Numbered from the stretch's first letter, positions 32,380-41,999 are shown. The stretch: 64,000 nt of DNA from Crossiella sp. SN42 (GCF_023897065.1 NZ_JAMHIV010000001.1:558001-622000); one strand, 5' to 3'. Notes: a model not told the origin generated them from the letters alone. Numbers and translations: made by a program.

Positions 32380-32410
32380 GCCGGGACCCTATTCGACGTA
32401 CGGTGGCACC

Positions 32411-33232
32411 GTGGCGACGGCCGAGCCCGCGCGGTACTGGCGGCATCCGAGCGTGCCCGGGCTGGACCTGCTGGCCGCCCGGTACCGCAGGCACGCCTTC
32501 ACCCGGCACAGCCACGACACCTACGCCATCGGCGTGGTGCAGCGCGGCGCGGAGGTGCTGCACGCGGGTTCCGGCGCGCTGCTGATCGGCGCGGGCGGCA
32601 GCGTGTGCGTGCATCCCGGCGAGGTGCACAGCGGACAGGCCGCCGACGAGCAGGGCTGGGCCTACCGCGTGCTCTACCCCTCGGTCGAGCTGGTGTCGGC
32701 GGTCGTGCGGGAGCTCGGCGGCCCCACCGGCACCCCGGCCTTCCACCGCGATCCCAGCTACGACCGGGACCTCGCCGGGGCACTGCTGGCCGCGCACCGA
32801 GCCGCCGAGCACGAGGTCCACCTCAGCTCGGAAACCCTGCTGTACCAGGCGATCCAGCTGTTCTGGCAGCGGCGGGGCACGCAGGCGCGGGAGCGGTCGC
32901 CGGTCCGGGCGGACGTGCGTGGGCTGGAGCGGGCGCGGCAGCTGCTGCTGGCGCGGATGGCCCGGCCGCCGAGCCTGGACGAGCTGGCCGCCGAGGTCGG
33001 GCTCGGGCGGTTCGCGCTGCTGCGCGGGTTCCGCGAGCGGTTCGGCCTGCCGCCGCACGCCTACCTCAACCAGGAACGGGTGCGGCGCAGCCGGACATTG
33101 CTGGAGGCGGGCCGCCGACCGGCCGAGACCGCCGCCGAGGTCGGTTTTGTCGACCAGGCGCACCTGTCCCGGCACTTCCGGCGGATCGTCGGGGTCGCGC
33201 CGGGCGGCTACCTGCGCGGCCGGGCGCAATAA
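32411..33232 (+). CDS. AraC family transcriptional regulator
   Basis: A 273-residue regulator. The N-terminal cupin-like arm (HAFTRHSHDTYAIGVVQRG, VHPGEVHSGQ) binds an effector. The C-terminal double helix-turn-helix begins near residue 170 (ARQLLLARMARPPSLDELAA, VGLGRFALLRGFRERFGLPP, TAAEVGFVDQAHLSRHFRR). The GTG at 32411 matches the normal N-terminus of this family, where the frame is open further upstream. It lies between the divergent isomerase gene and the downstream PLP decarboxylase and may control either. Confidence 0.9.
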   Translation: MATAEPARYWRHPSVPGLDLLAARYRRHAFTRHSHDTYAIGVVQRGAEVLHAGSGALLIGAGGSVCVHPGEVHSGQAADEQGWAYRVLYPSVELVSAVVRELGGPTGTPAFHRDPSYDRDLAGALLAAHRAAEHEVHLSSETLLYQAIQLFWQRRGTQARERSPVRADVRGLERARQLLLARMARPPSLDELAAEVGLGRFALLRGFRERFGLPPHAYLNQERVRRSRTLLEAGRRPAETAAEVGFVDQAHLSRHFRRIVGVAPGGYLRGRAQ

Positions 33233-33273
33233 CGTACAAGACCGGGCCGCCACGCGGTTCCTAGGGTGCGGCC

Positions 33274-34638
33274 ATGTCTTGGGACCCCTGCCCCGCGGAG
33301 CTGGCCGCGATGCTGACCGCCACCGGCGACCTGACCACCGAGTTCCTCGCCGGACTGCCCTCGGCTCCCGCCTCGGCGACGACCGAGCCAAAACCGTTCG
33401 ACCCACCGGCCGAGGAGCCGGGTGAGTTCGCCGAGCTGCTGTCGGTCTTCCGCACCGCGGCGGCCAACGCGGTGGAGACCGCCGGGCCGGGCTACCTGGC
33501 CTACTTCCCCGCCGGTGGACTGGTTTCCGCGGCGATCGGCGAGTTCCTGTCCACCGTGGTCAACCGGTTCACCGCGATCAGCTCGATGGCGCCGGACCTG
33601 GTCGCGCTGGAGGACAGCGTGCTCCAGTGGCTGTGCCAGGAGTTCGGCCTGCCGGCCACCGCGGGCGGGCTGATCACCACCGGCGGGTCGCCTGCCACCC
33701 TGTCCGCGCTGGTCGCGGCCCGGCACGACCGGCTCGGCCCCCGGCACGAGCGGGGCACGCTCTACGTCACCGAGCACACCCACCTCAGCGTGGCCAAGGC
33801 CGCGCTGATCGCCGGGCTGCGCGCCGAGCAGGTGCGGGTGGTGCCGGTGACCGCCGAGCACCGGATGGACCCGGCCGCCGCCGAGGAGCTGATCCGCGCC
33901 GACCTCGCCGCGGGCCACCGGCCGTTCCTGCTGGCAGGCACCGCGGGCAGCACCAGCACCGGCACCATCGACCCGCTGCCGGAACTGGCCGCGCTCGCCG
34001 AGCGGCACGGCCTGTGGTTCCACGTTGACGCGGCCTACGGCGGCGGCTTCCAGCTCACCGAACGCGGCCGGGAACGCCTGCGCGGCATCGAACTCGCCGA
34101 CTCCATCACCTTCGACCCGCACAAGTCGATGTTCCTGCCCTACGGCACCGGTGTCCTGCTGGTCCACGACCCAGCTGCCCTGCGCGCCGCGCACACGGTG
34201 GAGGCCAGCTACCTCCAGGACCTCCAGCGCGATCCGTGGCCGCCGGACTTCTGCGACCTCGGCCCCGAGCTGACCAGGGAGTTCCGCGGCCTGCGGCTGT
34301 GGCTGCCGCTGCACCTGCACGGCGTCGGCGCGTTCCGCCGCGCGCTGGAGGAGAAGCTGGACCTGGCCGGGCTGGTGCACCGCGAGCTGTCCGCACTGTC
34401 CGAAGTGGACGTTCCGCTGACGCCGGACCTGACGGTGAACGTCTTCGCGCTGCGGCACGGATCGGATGCCGACAACCAGCGGCTGCTGGCCCGGATCAAC
34501 GCCACCCAACGGGTCTTCCTGTCCAGCACCCGGTTGGACGGCCGGTTCCGGTTGCGGCTGTGCGTGCTCAGCCACCGCACGGACGCGGAGCGGGTGGCCG
34601 AGGCGATCGAGATCATCCGGTCGCTGGTCCAGGAGTGA
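33274..34638 (+). CDS. PLP-dependent group II decarboxylase (aromatic amino acid or diaminobutyrate type)
   Basis: A 454-residue fold-type I decarboxylase. The PLP lysine is K284 in FDPHKSMFLPYG, and the ring-stacking and Asp motifs are in LYVTEHTHLSVAKAAL and HVDAAYGGGFQL. The N-terminal GPGYLAYFPAGGLVSAAIGE and the GSPATLSALVAAR turn are family markers. It would convert an amino acid to its amine; substrate cannot be set from sequence, with aromatic L-amino acids or 2,4-diaminobutyrate as usual choices. It follows the AraC gene by 41 bases. Its 3' end overlaps the convergent methyltransferase gene by 26 bases. Confidence 0.9.
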   Translation: MSWDPCPAELAAMLTATGDLTTEFLAGLPSAPASATTEPKPFDPPAEEPGEFAELLSVFRTAAANAVETAGPGYLAYFPAGGLVSAAIGEFLSTVVNRFTAISSMAPDLVALEDSVLQWLCQEFGLPATAGGLITTGGSPATLSALVAARHDRLGPRHERGTLYVTEHTHLSVAKAALIAGLRAEQVRVVPVTAEHRMDPAAAEELIRADLAAGHRPFLLAGTAGSTSTGTIDPLPELAALAERHGLWFHVDAAYGGGFQLTERGRERLRGIELADSITFDPHKSMFLPYGTGVLLVHDPAALRAAHTVEASYLQDLQRDPWPPDFCDLGPELTREFRGLRLWLPLHLHGVGAFRRALEEKLDLAGLVHRELSALSEVDVPLTPDLTVNVFALRHGSDADNQRLLARINATQRVFLSSTRLDGRFRLRLCVLSHRTDAERVAEAIEIIRSLVQE

Positions 34639-35242
34639 CCGCGGGCTTGGTCCACACCAGCGAGTATCGGCGGAGCACGTGCCTGCGGTAGCGCACGCCG
34701 GGCAGTAGCTGTTGCGCGGTGGCCCGCACCTGCCCGTAGCTCAGGGTCGGCTGGGTCCCTGGCATCCCGTCCGGGCCGTGCGCGCGGCGCAGCCGCTTCA
34801 CCGTCCACACCACCGGGGTGGCCGCGATCGCGAACGCCCGCTCGGCCGGGGTCACCGAGCGGGCCAGCGCGACCACGACCAGGGTGCCGCCGGGCCGCAG
34901 CAGGTCGCGCAGCCGGATGAGGGCCTGCGCCAGGTCCACGTGGTGGACGGTGGCCACCGAGCAGATGAAGTCGTAGCCCGCCAACGGAAGTTCGGCCGTG
35001 CGGAAGTCGCTCTCGATGAAGTCCAGACCCGGCTGGCCGCCGGAAAGCTCGCGGGCCAGCGCGATCATCCTGGGCGAGCTGTCCACCCCGGTGACCCGCT
35101 CGGCCCTGCCGGTCAGCTTCCTGGCCAGCAGCCCGTCGCCGCAGCCGACGTCCAGTGCCTCGCGACAGCCCTCGGGGACCGCGCGCAGGATGTCCGGGTG
35201 CCGGGCGACATTGGTGTTCCAGTAGGGCGACACCCCGGCCAT
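34613..35242 (-). CDS. class I SAM-dependent methyltransferase
   Basis: A 209-residue methyltransferase with motif I ALDVGCGDGLLARKLTG, the acidic ribose contact VTGVDSSPRMIALAREL, and motif IV FICSVATVHHVDLAQAL. The C-terminus contains YGQVRATAQQLLPGVRYRRH. Substrate unknown. Its start lies one base after the stop of the acyl-CoA ligase, so the two are probably co-transcribed. The 3' end overlaps the decarboxylase. Confidence 0.88.
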   Translation of the reverse strand: MAGVSPYWNTNVARHPDILRAVPEGCREALDVGCGDGLLARKLTGRAERVTGVDSSPRMIALARELSGGQPGLDFIESDFRTAELPLAGYDFICSVATVHHVDLAQALIRLRDLLRPGGTLVVVALARSVTPAERAFAIAATPVVWTVKRLRRAHGPDGMPGTQPTLSYGQVRATAQQLLPGVRYRRHVLRRYSLVWTKPAVTPGPATG

Positions 35243-35243
35243 G

Positions 35244-37052
35244 CTAGGCGTAGAGACCGGCCACGTCCTCGGCGAAGTCCTGCATGATCACCGCACGGCG
35301 CAGCTTCAGCGACGGGGTGAGGTGCCCGGTCTCCGGGGTGAACTCCGCGGGCAGCACCCGGAACCGGCGCACCGACTCCGCGGTGGAGACGGCCTGGTTG
35401 CCCGAGTCGATGGCCTGCTGGATCTCCGCGCGCAGGTCCGGATCATCCGCCAGCTCGGCCACGGTGGCGGTTTCCGGTTTGCCCGCACGGGTTTTCCACT
35501 GCGGGAAGTGCTCCTGGTCGATGGTGATCAGGGCCGCGATGTACTTCTGGGCGTCGCCGACCACCACGGCGTGCGCGATCAGCGGGTGCGCGGTGATCCG
35601 GTCCTCGATCACCGCGGGCGCGACGTTCTTGCCGCCGCTGGTCACCAGGATCTCCTTCTTGCGCCCGGTGATCCGCAGGAAACCGTCCTCGTCCAGCTCG
35701 CCGAGGTCACCGGTGGCGAACCAGTCCTGGGCCGGAAACGCTTGCGCGGTGGCGGTTTCGTCGTGCCAGTAGCCGGGGAAGACCACCCCGCCCTTGATCA
35801 GCACCTCGCCGTCCTCGCTGATCCGGACGGAGGTGCCGGGCACCGGGCGGCCGACCGTGCCGGGCCGGTAGGCGTCCAGGGAGTTGAGGGTGGCGGCCGC
35901 GGTGGTCTCGGTGAGGCCGTAGCCCTCGAACACGGTCAGGCCGATGCCGCGGTAGAAGTGGGTCAGCCGCGCGCCGAGCGGCGCGCCGCCGGAGATCGCG
36001 TACCGGCAGCGCCCGCCGAAGGCCGCGCGCAGCTTGCGGTAGACCAGCCGGTCGAACAGCGCGTGCCGAATCCTCAGGCCCAGACCGGGTTTCGCCGCCT
36101 CCGAGTAGGCGATGGCGGTGGCCACCGCGCTTTCGAACAGCCGACCGCGGCCCGCGGCGTGCGCCTTGTGCGCGGCGGTGTTGTAGACCTTCTCCAACAC
36201 GTAGGGCACCGACAGCACGAAGGTCGGCCGGAACGTGGCGAGGTCGGCCAGCAGGGACTTGATGTCGCCGCTGTGGCCCAGCACCGCGCCGGAGAGCACC
36301 GCGCCCAGCTGCACCATCCGGCCGAACACGTGCGCCAGCGGCAGGAACAGCAGCGTTGAGGCCCCCTCCCCCGCCACGCCCTCGAACATCGGGCGCAGCA
36401 GCTCGACGGCGTTGCCCGCCTCGGCGAAGCAGTTGGCGTGGGTGAGCACGCAGCCCTTGGGGCGGCCGGTGGTGCCGGAGGTGTAGATGATCGTCGCGAC
36501 GTCCGCCGGGTCGACCAGGCGCCGCCGCCGGACCACCTCGGTTGCCGCCACCCGCTCACCGGCGGCGACCAGCTCGGCCACCGCGCCCGGCGTCGTGGCA
36601 TCGGGCTCGATCCGCCACAGACGGCCCAGCTCCGGCAGTTCCGGGCGCAGGCCGTCGACCACGGCCTCGTGCTCGGCGGTCTCCACCAGCACCGCCGCCG
36701 CGCCGGAGTCGGCCAGGATCCACTGGATCTGCTCGGCCGAGGAGGTGACGTAGACGGGCACCGGCACCGCGCCCACCGCCCACAGCGCGAAGTCCAGCAG
36801 CGTCCACTCGTACCGGGTCGAGGACAGCAGGCCGACCCGGTCCCCGGCGGCGATGCCACCGGCCAGCAGTCCCCTGGCCACCGCGGTCACCTGCTCGGCG
36901 AACTCCCCCGCGGTGACCGGGACCCAGCGCCCGTCGACCTTGCGGCGGAAGGCCTCCCGGCCGGGTTCGGCTGCGGCGTTGCCGTAGACCAGCTCCACCA
37001 CCCCGCCGTGGGCCGGAACCGGATACCGCGGGGCGGCGGTGAACTCGCGCAT
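35244..37052 (-). CDS. long-chain fatty-acid--CoA ligase (FadD15-like AMP-binding enzyme)
   Basis: A 602-residue ANL-superfamily ligase that activates fatty acids with ATP and CoA. The adenylate motif is TIIYTSGTTGRPKGCVLTHA near residue 190. Further motifs are VFEGYGLTETTAAATLN and, in the mobile C-domain, WFATGDLGELDEDGFLRITG with GRKKEILVTSGGKNVAP. Length and the N-terminal PRYPVPAHGGVVELVY resemble actinobacterial FadD15. The start is divergent by 35 bases from a PucR-type regulator, which may control it. Confidence 0.92.
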   Translation of the reverse strand: MREFTAAPRYPVPAHGGVVELVYGNAAAEPGREAFRRKVDGRWVPVTAGEFAEQVTAVARGLLAGGIAAGDRVGLLSSTRYEWTLLDFALWAVGAVPVPVYVTSSAEQIQWILADSGAAAVLVETAEHEAVVDGLRPELPELGRLWRIEPDATTPGAVAELVAAGERVAATEVVRRRRLVDPADVATIIYTSGTTGRPKGCVLTHANCFAEAGNAVELLRPMFEGVAGEGASTLLFLPLAHVFGRMVQLGAVLSGAVLGHSGDIKSLLADLATFRPTFVLSVPYVLEKVYNTAAHKAHAAGRGRLFESAVATAIAYSEAAKPGLGLRIRHALFDRLVYRKLRAAFGGRCRYAISGGAPLGARLTHFYRGIGLTVFEGYGLTETTAAATLNSLDAYRPGTVGRPVPGTSVRISEDGEVLIKGGVVFPGYWHDETATAQAFPAQDWFATGDLGELDEDGFLRITGRKKEILVTSGGKNVAPAVIEDRITAHPLIAHAVVVGDAQKYIAALITIDQEHFPQWKTRAGKPETATVAELADDPDLRAEIQQAIDSGNQAVSTAESVRRFRVLPAEFTPETGHLTPSLKLRRAVIMQDFAEDVAGLYA

Positions 37053-37087
37053 TCCGTGCTCCCTCGACTCTGAGTGACGGCAATGTC

Positions 37088-38392
37088 ATGATGAATCACG
37101 AACGGTCGGAGGCGACATGGGTGTTGTCCCAGAGATTGGCGCGGCTCGTTGTGACGGATAACAAGCCGCGCGATCTGGTGGTGGGCGGTCGGCCACTGCA
37201 CGAGCGCTTCACCGAGTCGCTGCCCGAGCTGGTCCCGCGGGTGCTGGCCGAGATCACCGCCCGGGTGCCCGCCTACGGCCTGCTGCCCGAGGAGGAGCTG
37301 GCCGGGGACATCCACCAGGTCATCGAGCAGACCCTGCGCTCCTTCATCGCCATCCTGCGCACCGGGAAGCTGCCCACCCGCGCCGAACTGGGCTTCCTGC
37401 GCGAGTCCGCGGCCCGCCGCGCCGAGGAGGGCATCCCGGTGGACGTGGTGCTCACCGCGTACCACATCGGCGTGCAGGTCCTGTGGGACTCGCTCCGCCC
37501 GGACGCCCGGCCCGAGGAGATCGCGGACGTGATGACCGTCAACGACCTCGCCCTGCGCTACCTGGAGCTGGTCAGCCCCGCGGTCGGCGCGGGCTACCTG
37601 GACGCCCGGCAGACCGCCTTCGACGACGACCACACCGCCCGGCACACCCTGCTCTCCGCGCTGCTCACCGGCGCCCCGGCCGAGGCGGCCGCGGACCAGG
37701 CCGGGGTGCGGCTGCCGCCCTGCTACCTGGTGCTCGCCATCGCCGTGGCCGCCCACCCCGACGAGACCGGTCCCGAGGTCGACCCGACCATCGCCGCCCG
37801 GCGCAAGCTGCGGCGGCTGCGCGCCGAGCTGGACCGGCAGCTGCGCGGTCCGGTGCTCTCCGCGCTGACCCCCGAGGGCGGCACCGTGCTGCTGCCCAGC
37901 CCGGCCTCCCGCGAGGAGCTGTCCGCCCGCGACTGGACCTGGCTGCACCGGGTGGTGGCCGAGCTGAGCCAGGCCGCGGGCGCGGAGATCACCGCGGGGG
38001 TGGTGGCCGCCGAACCGGCCGGGGTCGCCGAGGCCGCCGCGGTGGCCAGGGAGGTGCTGGAGGTGGCCGGCCGCTTCGGCCGCCCGCCCGGGGTCTACCG
38101 GCTGGCGGACCTGCTGCTGGAGTACCAGCTCTCCCGGCCCAGCCCCGCCCTGGACCAGCTCGCCGCGATGCTGGAACCGTTGTCCGTCAACGAGGAGCTG
38201 GTGCAGACCCTGGAGGTGTTCCTGCGCGCCGGTGGCAGGCGGGCGGCGGCGGGCGAGCTGCACGTGCACCCCAACACGGTGGACTACCGGCTGCGCAAGA
38301 TCTACGAGCTGACCGGCCTGGACGCCACCAGCACCAGGGACATCGGCCTGATCCGGGCCGCGCTGGCCGCGCGGGCGGCTACCCGCCGCTGA
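37088..38392 (+). CDS. PucR/CdaR-type helix-turn-helix regulator
   Basis: A 434-residue regulator. The N-terminal half is a helical sensor-like domain (SLPELVPRVLAEITARVPAY, RRAEEGIPVDVVLTAYHIGV). A GGDEF-like middle segment follows (CYLVLAIAVAAHPDET). The C-terminal PucR-type helix-turn-helix is LEVFLRAGGRRAAAGELHV followed by HPNTVDYRLRKIYELTGLD. It is divergent from the acyl-CoA ligase gene with only 35 bases between, so the two likely share a control region. Two consecutive ATG codons (37088, 37091) could serve as start. Confidence 0.85.
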   Translation: MMNHERSEATWVLSQRLARLVVTDNKPRDLVVGGRPLHERFTESLPELVPRVLAEITARVPAYGLLPEEELAGDIHQVIEQTLRSFIAILRTGKLPTRAELGFLRESAARRAEEGIPVDVVLTAYHIGVQVLWDSLRPDARPEEIADVMTVNDLALRYLELVSPAVGAGYLDARQTAFDDDHTARHTLLSALLTGAPAEAAADQAGVRLPPCYLVLAIAVAAHPDETGPEVDPTIAARRKLRRLRAELDRQLRGPVLSALTPEGGTVLLPSPASREELSARDWTWLHRVVAELSQAAGAEITAGVVAAEPAGVAEAAAVAREVLEVAGRFGRPPGVYRLADLLLEYQLSRPSPALDQLAAMLEPLSVNEELVQTLEVFLRAGGRRAAAGELHVHPNTVDYRLRKIYELTGLDATSTRDIGLIRAALAARAATRR

Positions 38393-38395
38393 CCA

Positions 38396-39232
38396 TCAGC
38401 GGGCCGCCGCCGCGACGGCCTTGCCGAAGGCGGCCATGCCGCGCGCGTTGGGGTGCAGCGGCGCGGCCGGGCTGGTGGGGATCAGGCCCTCCAGGTAGCG
38501 CTGGGCAGGGGCGGCGCAGATGTCGTGGCCCACGGTGATCGCGGCGAAGTCGACGTAGGTGGCGCCGCGCTGCTGGGCCTGGGCGCGGGCGGCCGCGCTG
38601 ACCCGGTTCATCACGCTCTGCAGGTAGCGCCCGTCCTTGGCCCACACCGGCTGCACCGGGTGGCAGCCCTCGGGCCGGATGTACGTGCCGTAGCCCGTCA
38701 CCAGGATCTTGGCCTGGGGCGCCCGCTCGCGGATCTCGTCGAGGGCCGCGCCGAGCTTGGGCGCCCAGGCGTCCACCGCGGCGGCGAGCTGGTCCTTGCC
38801 ACCGGCGGTGAGCCGGTCGGCGCAGGAGATCCCGGCGGGCTCCGGCAGCAGGTTGAGGCAACTGAGCGCCTGCTGGAACAACCCGGAGTCGTTGGCGCCG
38901 ATGGTGACCGAGACCAAATCGGTGCTCGGCCGCAGCGCGTCGAACTGCGCCGGAATGAACCCGAACCGCTTCCCCGCGAAATCCGCGGTCACCGCCCCGG
39001 AACAGGACACATCGCGCAGGCTCGCGCCCAGTTCCTTGGCCGCCACCGCCGGGTAGTTCCGGTCCGAGCGCAGGCACAGCAGGTTGATGTTCTGGTGCGG
39101 GATCAGCGGCCCGGCCGCCGCCGAGTCCCCCATGGCCACGTACTCCAGCGAATCGGCCTGCGCGGCCGGCCCCGCCAGCATCGCGGCCGCCGTCATCGCC
39201 AGACCAGCCGCGAGCCGTCCACGCATCCGCAT
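38396..39232 (-). CDS. secreted SGNH/GDSL esterase or lipase
   Basis: A 278-residue exported hydrolase. A signal peptide covers about residues 1-26 (GRLAAGLAMTAAAMLAGPAA). Block I is EYVAMGDSAAAG with the nucleophile Ser. The oxyanion Gly and Asn occur in LVSVTIGANDSGLFQQALSC. The terminal Asp/His dyad is in HPNARGMAAFGKAV. Several cysteines fit disulfides of the Streptomyces-type SGNH esterases. Substrate is probably a short ester or lipid outside the cell. Its stop is three bases from the convergent PucR-type gene stop. Confidence 0.9.
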   Translation of the reverse strand: MRMRGRLAAGLAMTAAAMLAGPAAQADSLEYVAMGDSAAAGPLIPHQNINLLCLRSDRNYPAVAAKELGASLRDVSCSGAVTADFAGKRFGFIPAQFDALRPSTDLVSVTIGANDSGLFQQALSCLNLLPEPAGISCADRLTAGGKDQLAAAVDAWAPKLGAALDEIRERAPQAKILVTGYGTYIRPEGCHPVQPVWAKDGRYLQSVMNRVSAAARAQAQQRGATYVDFAAITVGHDICAAPAQRYLEGLIPTSPAAPLHPNARGMAAFGKAVAAAAR

Positions 39233-39465
39233 TCGAACCTCCGGGTCAATGTCGAAAAGAACTGCTCATATGGTGGAGCCAGCAGGTGGAAGCCGGGGTG
39301 GCGAATTTTCCAGAGTTCCCCGGATCGGGTTGTGATCGGGCACAAAAACGTCGTTACCTAGTCAGGGCGCGGCCGGTCGCGGTGGTCCGGGTGAAGCCCG
39401 GCCACGGTCGTGTTGTGCGACGCGCGGCCGGTTTCACCTCGTCTCCGGCGACCCACCACAAAGGC

Positions 39466-39786
39466 ATGAACGACAACGCGACGACACTGTGGATCCGCAC
39501 CGGCGAGTGGCTGGTGCGGGCCGACCAGGTCGCCGCGGTCGGCATCGAGGAGGTCTTCCACGTCGGCGGCCGCTACAGCGTGCGGATCCGGCTGACCGGG
39601 GTGCCGATCAGTGGCGACTTCCACGAGCTGTACCGCTGCGCCGAACAGGAACAGGCCCGCGCCTGCGCGGTCGCGGTGGTGGAACGCATCACCGGGTGGC
39701 GGCACGGGTACGGCACCCTCTACGTCAACTCCTCCGGCGAGGTGGTCACCGTCCGCCCGGTGCCGGAGATCGCCGAGAGCGCCTGA
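39466..39786 (+). CDS. small hypothetical protein
   Basis: A 106-residue soluble protein of unknown function. It reads TLWIRTGEWLVRADQVAAVG, then SVRIRLTGVPISGDFHELY and YGTLYVNSSGEVVTVRPVP, a beta-rich pattern reminiscent of small pleckstrin-like or regulator-binding folds. The ATG at 39466 starts the conserved-looking part after AAAGG; the frame is open to 39286. The last 67 bases overlap the convergent PepSY gene, an unusually long overlap. Confidence 0.65.
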   Translation: MNDNATTLWIRTGEWLVRADQVAAVGIEEVFHVGGRYSVRIRLTGVPISGDFHELYRCAEQEQARACAVAVVERITGWRHGYGTLYVNSSGEVVTVRPVPEIAESA

Positions 39787-41147
39787 CGACGGGCCCGCCA
39801 GGCCAGCAGCAGGTCCACCACGAGGAAGCCCAGCAGGGACACCCCGAACACCGGCAGCTGCCAGGCCAGCACCCCGCCGCCGAGCACCAGCGCGGCCAGC
39901 GCCACCGGGTGCAGGGCCCGCCAGCCGCCGCGCGGGAACGGCCGGCCCAGCGCGAAGCGGTCCCTGGTCGGCCTGCGGTGCCACCACATCCGGTAGCCCC
40001 ACAGGATCATCGCGATCAGCACCAGGCACACCACGGCCAGCAGGATCTGGTTGGGCAGGCCGAAGAGCACCCCCATGTGCCCGTCGATGCCCCACCTGGC
40101 GAGCTTGGCGCCCAGCGGGAAGTCCTGGAACCGCAAGGTTTCCACCACCTGCGCGCTGGCCGGGTCGACGGCCGCGGCGTCCTGCTTCTGCGGCCAGCTG
40201 CCCTTGATCTGCTTGACCAGGTACGCCTTGCCAGCGCCGGAGGGCAGGGTGATCTCCACCGGACCGTCCAAACCGGACTGACGGGCCGCGGCCAGCACCC
40301 GGTCCGGCCCCGCGTCCGGCCCGGTGTGCCCGCTGTGCTGCTGGTGCGCGCCGTGTGCGGAGTGCTCGGACAGACTGGTGGACAGCGTGGGCGTCTGCCA
40401 GGACAGCGCCTTGCGCAGCTCGGTGATGCTCTCCCCGCCGTACTGCGACCAGGTCAGGCCGGTCACCGACAGGAACAGCAGCACCAGCGCGATCCAGGTG
40501 CCCAGCACCGCGTGCCAGGACAGCAGCCCGCGCCTGCCCCGGATCCGCCGGTCCACCAGCACCATCCGCTTGCGGCGGCCGCGTTGTCGTTGCCACCACA
40601 GCACCAGGCCGCCGAGCACCACCAGCCACAGCCAGCTGGCCGCCAGCTCGCTGTACAACCGGCCGAGGTCACCGAGGTGCAGGCCGCGGTGCAGCTCGTC
40701 GATCCAGGTGCGCACCGGGGTGGCCTGGCTGGAGCCGTAGGTCTCCAGGGTGCCGCGCACCTGGGCGGTGTAGGGGTCGACGTAGGCGGTGAGCCAGTGG
40801 CTGGGTGCGAGATCGGCCCGGCTGAAGATCACCTGGGTGCTGTCGATCTCGGTGGCGCCCGGCCGCACCCGCACCAGGGTCGCGCCGGGCAGGGCCTGTT
40901 TCGCGGCGGCGATCTGCTGGTCGAGTGACTGGGGCGAACCGGTTGGGGTGACGAAGAGTTCGTGCTCGTAGACCGCGCGTTCCAGCTGCGGGGTGAACAC
41001 ATAGAGCAGTCCGGTCAGGGCGGCCACGAGCAGGAACGGGCCGATGAGGATTCCGGCGTAGAAGTGCAGGCGCAACAGCAGGGGACGCGCCGAGCGGGAC
41101 TGGCCGGCGGGCCGGGTCTCGCGCCGGGCGCTGAGCAGGTTGGTCAT
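39720..41147 (-). CDS. PepSY-associated transmembrane protein
   Basis: A 475-residue membrane protein. The first membrane helix is at about 30-50 (FYAGILIGPFLLVAALTGLL), and further helices include SWLWLVVLGGLVLWW, WHAVLGTWIALVLLFLSVTG and ILLAVVCLVLIAMILWGYRM, plus two near the end. PepSY-type periplasmic domains lie between (LPGATLVRVRPGATEIDSTQ). A His-rich loop (HSAHGAHQQHSGH) near residue 270 could bind metal. Relatives are often linked to siderophore or copper uptake. It is divergent from the secreted protein at 41371 by 223 bases; no function is obvious in that gap. Confidence 0.87.
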   Translation of the reverse strand: MTNLLSARRETRPAGQSRSARPLLLRLHFYAGILIGPFLLVAALTGLLYVFTPQLERAVYEHELFVTPTGSPQSLDQQIAAAKQALPGATLVRVRPGATEIDSTQVIFSRADLAPSHWLTAYVDPYTAQVRGTLETYGSSQATPVRTWIDELHRGLHLGDLGRLYSELAASWLWLVVLGGLVLWWQRQRGRRKRMVLVDRRIRGRRGLLSWHAVLGTWIALVLLFLSVTGLTWSQYGGESITELRKALSWQTPTLSTSLSEHSAHGAHQQHSGHTGPDAGPDRVLAAARQSGLDGPVEITLPSGAGKAYLVKQIKGSWPQKQDAAAVDPASAQVVETLRFQDFPLGAKLARWGIDGHMGVLFGLPNQILLAVVCLVLIAMILWGYRMWWHRRPTRDRFALGRPFPRGGWRALHPVALAALVLGGGVLAWQLPVFGVSLLGFLVVDLLLAWRARRQALSAISGTGRTVTTSPEELT

Positions 41148-41370
41148 CCGGCTTCCTTAATCGTGGAAGGGAGGATCTCCCCAGGTAGTCGGATCGAAAT
41201 GTCGAACGGTTCCCGCTCGCTTGGGGCAGCCGTTTGGTGGCCGCCTGTCTGGCTGACCCCGTTCCCCCGTGCGGTGCCCCCGGCTCCCCCACGCGCGGGA
41301 GGCACCGGGCCGCCCGCACCGGAGATCGTTGCGGCGTGGGCGACCCGGCCCACCGTTGCAGGGAGAGAAC

Positions 41371-41898
41371 ATGAGTAGAAGAACCGGCGCGCTGGTCCTT
41401 TCCGTTGCGGCAACGGCTGTCGCGCTGACCGCCGGCCCGGCCCAGGCCACCCCGGCGGACCCCGGCCTCACCCACGCGAGCGTGACCGGCGCCGCCCGCC
41501 TCGACTACATCACCCGCGAAGACGACGTCCGCTTCGTCGTGGACGCCCACGCCCTGCGCAAGCCCGGCACGCGGGACCCGGTGCGCTCCTGGGGCACGGC
41601 CCGGATCACGCACTACTTCGCCGCGACCAAGGTCCAGCTGTGGGCCACCGGCCCGGTGGACTGCGTCACCGCGGGCGGCCGCTCGGCCACCGTGTCGATC
41701 ATCGTGACCGACACCGCCCCGGAGATCGCGGACTGGCGCGGCAAGCGCATGGGCTTCAGCCTGCACAGCGGCGGGCCTGGCGAGGCCGCCAGGGTCGGCA
41801 CGACCGGGCCGGTGGATGCGGACAAGCTGCCGAAGTGCGTGGCGCCCGCGCCGGAGCTGGTGGTGCTCACCGGCGGGTACCGGGTGCGCGACCGCTAG
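41371..41898 (+). CDS. secreted hypothetical protein
   Basis: A 175-residue exported protein of unknown function. The signal peptide is about residues 1-27 (GALVLSVAATAVALTAGPAQ, cleavage after QA). The mature part is beta-rich (GAARLDYITREDDVRFVVD, TARITHYFAATKVQLWATG) with two cysteines (VDCVTAG and PKCVAP) that could pair. GGGAGAG precedes the ATG at 41371. It is 101 bases upstream of the large S8 peptidase gene in the same direction. A similar all-beta fold occurs in many actinomycete secreted proteins. Confidence 0.75.
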   Translation: MSRRTGALVLSVAATAVALTAGPAQATPADPGLTHASVTGAARLDYITREDDVRFVVDAHALRKPGTRDPVRSWGTARITHYFAATKVQLWATGPVDCVTAGGRSATVSIIVTDTAPEIADWRGKRMGFSLHSGGPGEAARVGTTGPVDADKLPKCVAPAPELVVLTGGYRVRDR

Positions 41899-41999
41899 GC
41901 CGATCGGGTGGGCTGTGGAACCTCGCGGTGGCTGCGGACAGTGTGAAGGGCAGGGGGCGCGTTCGGCGTTCCCTGTCGCCACACTGAGGGGAACCCACC

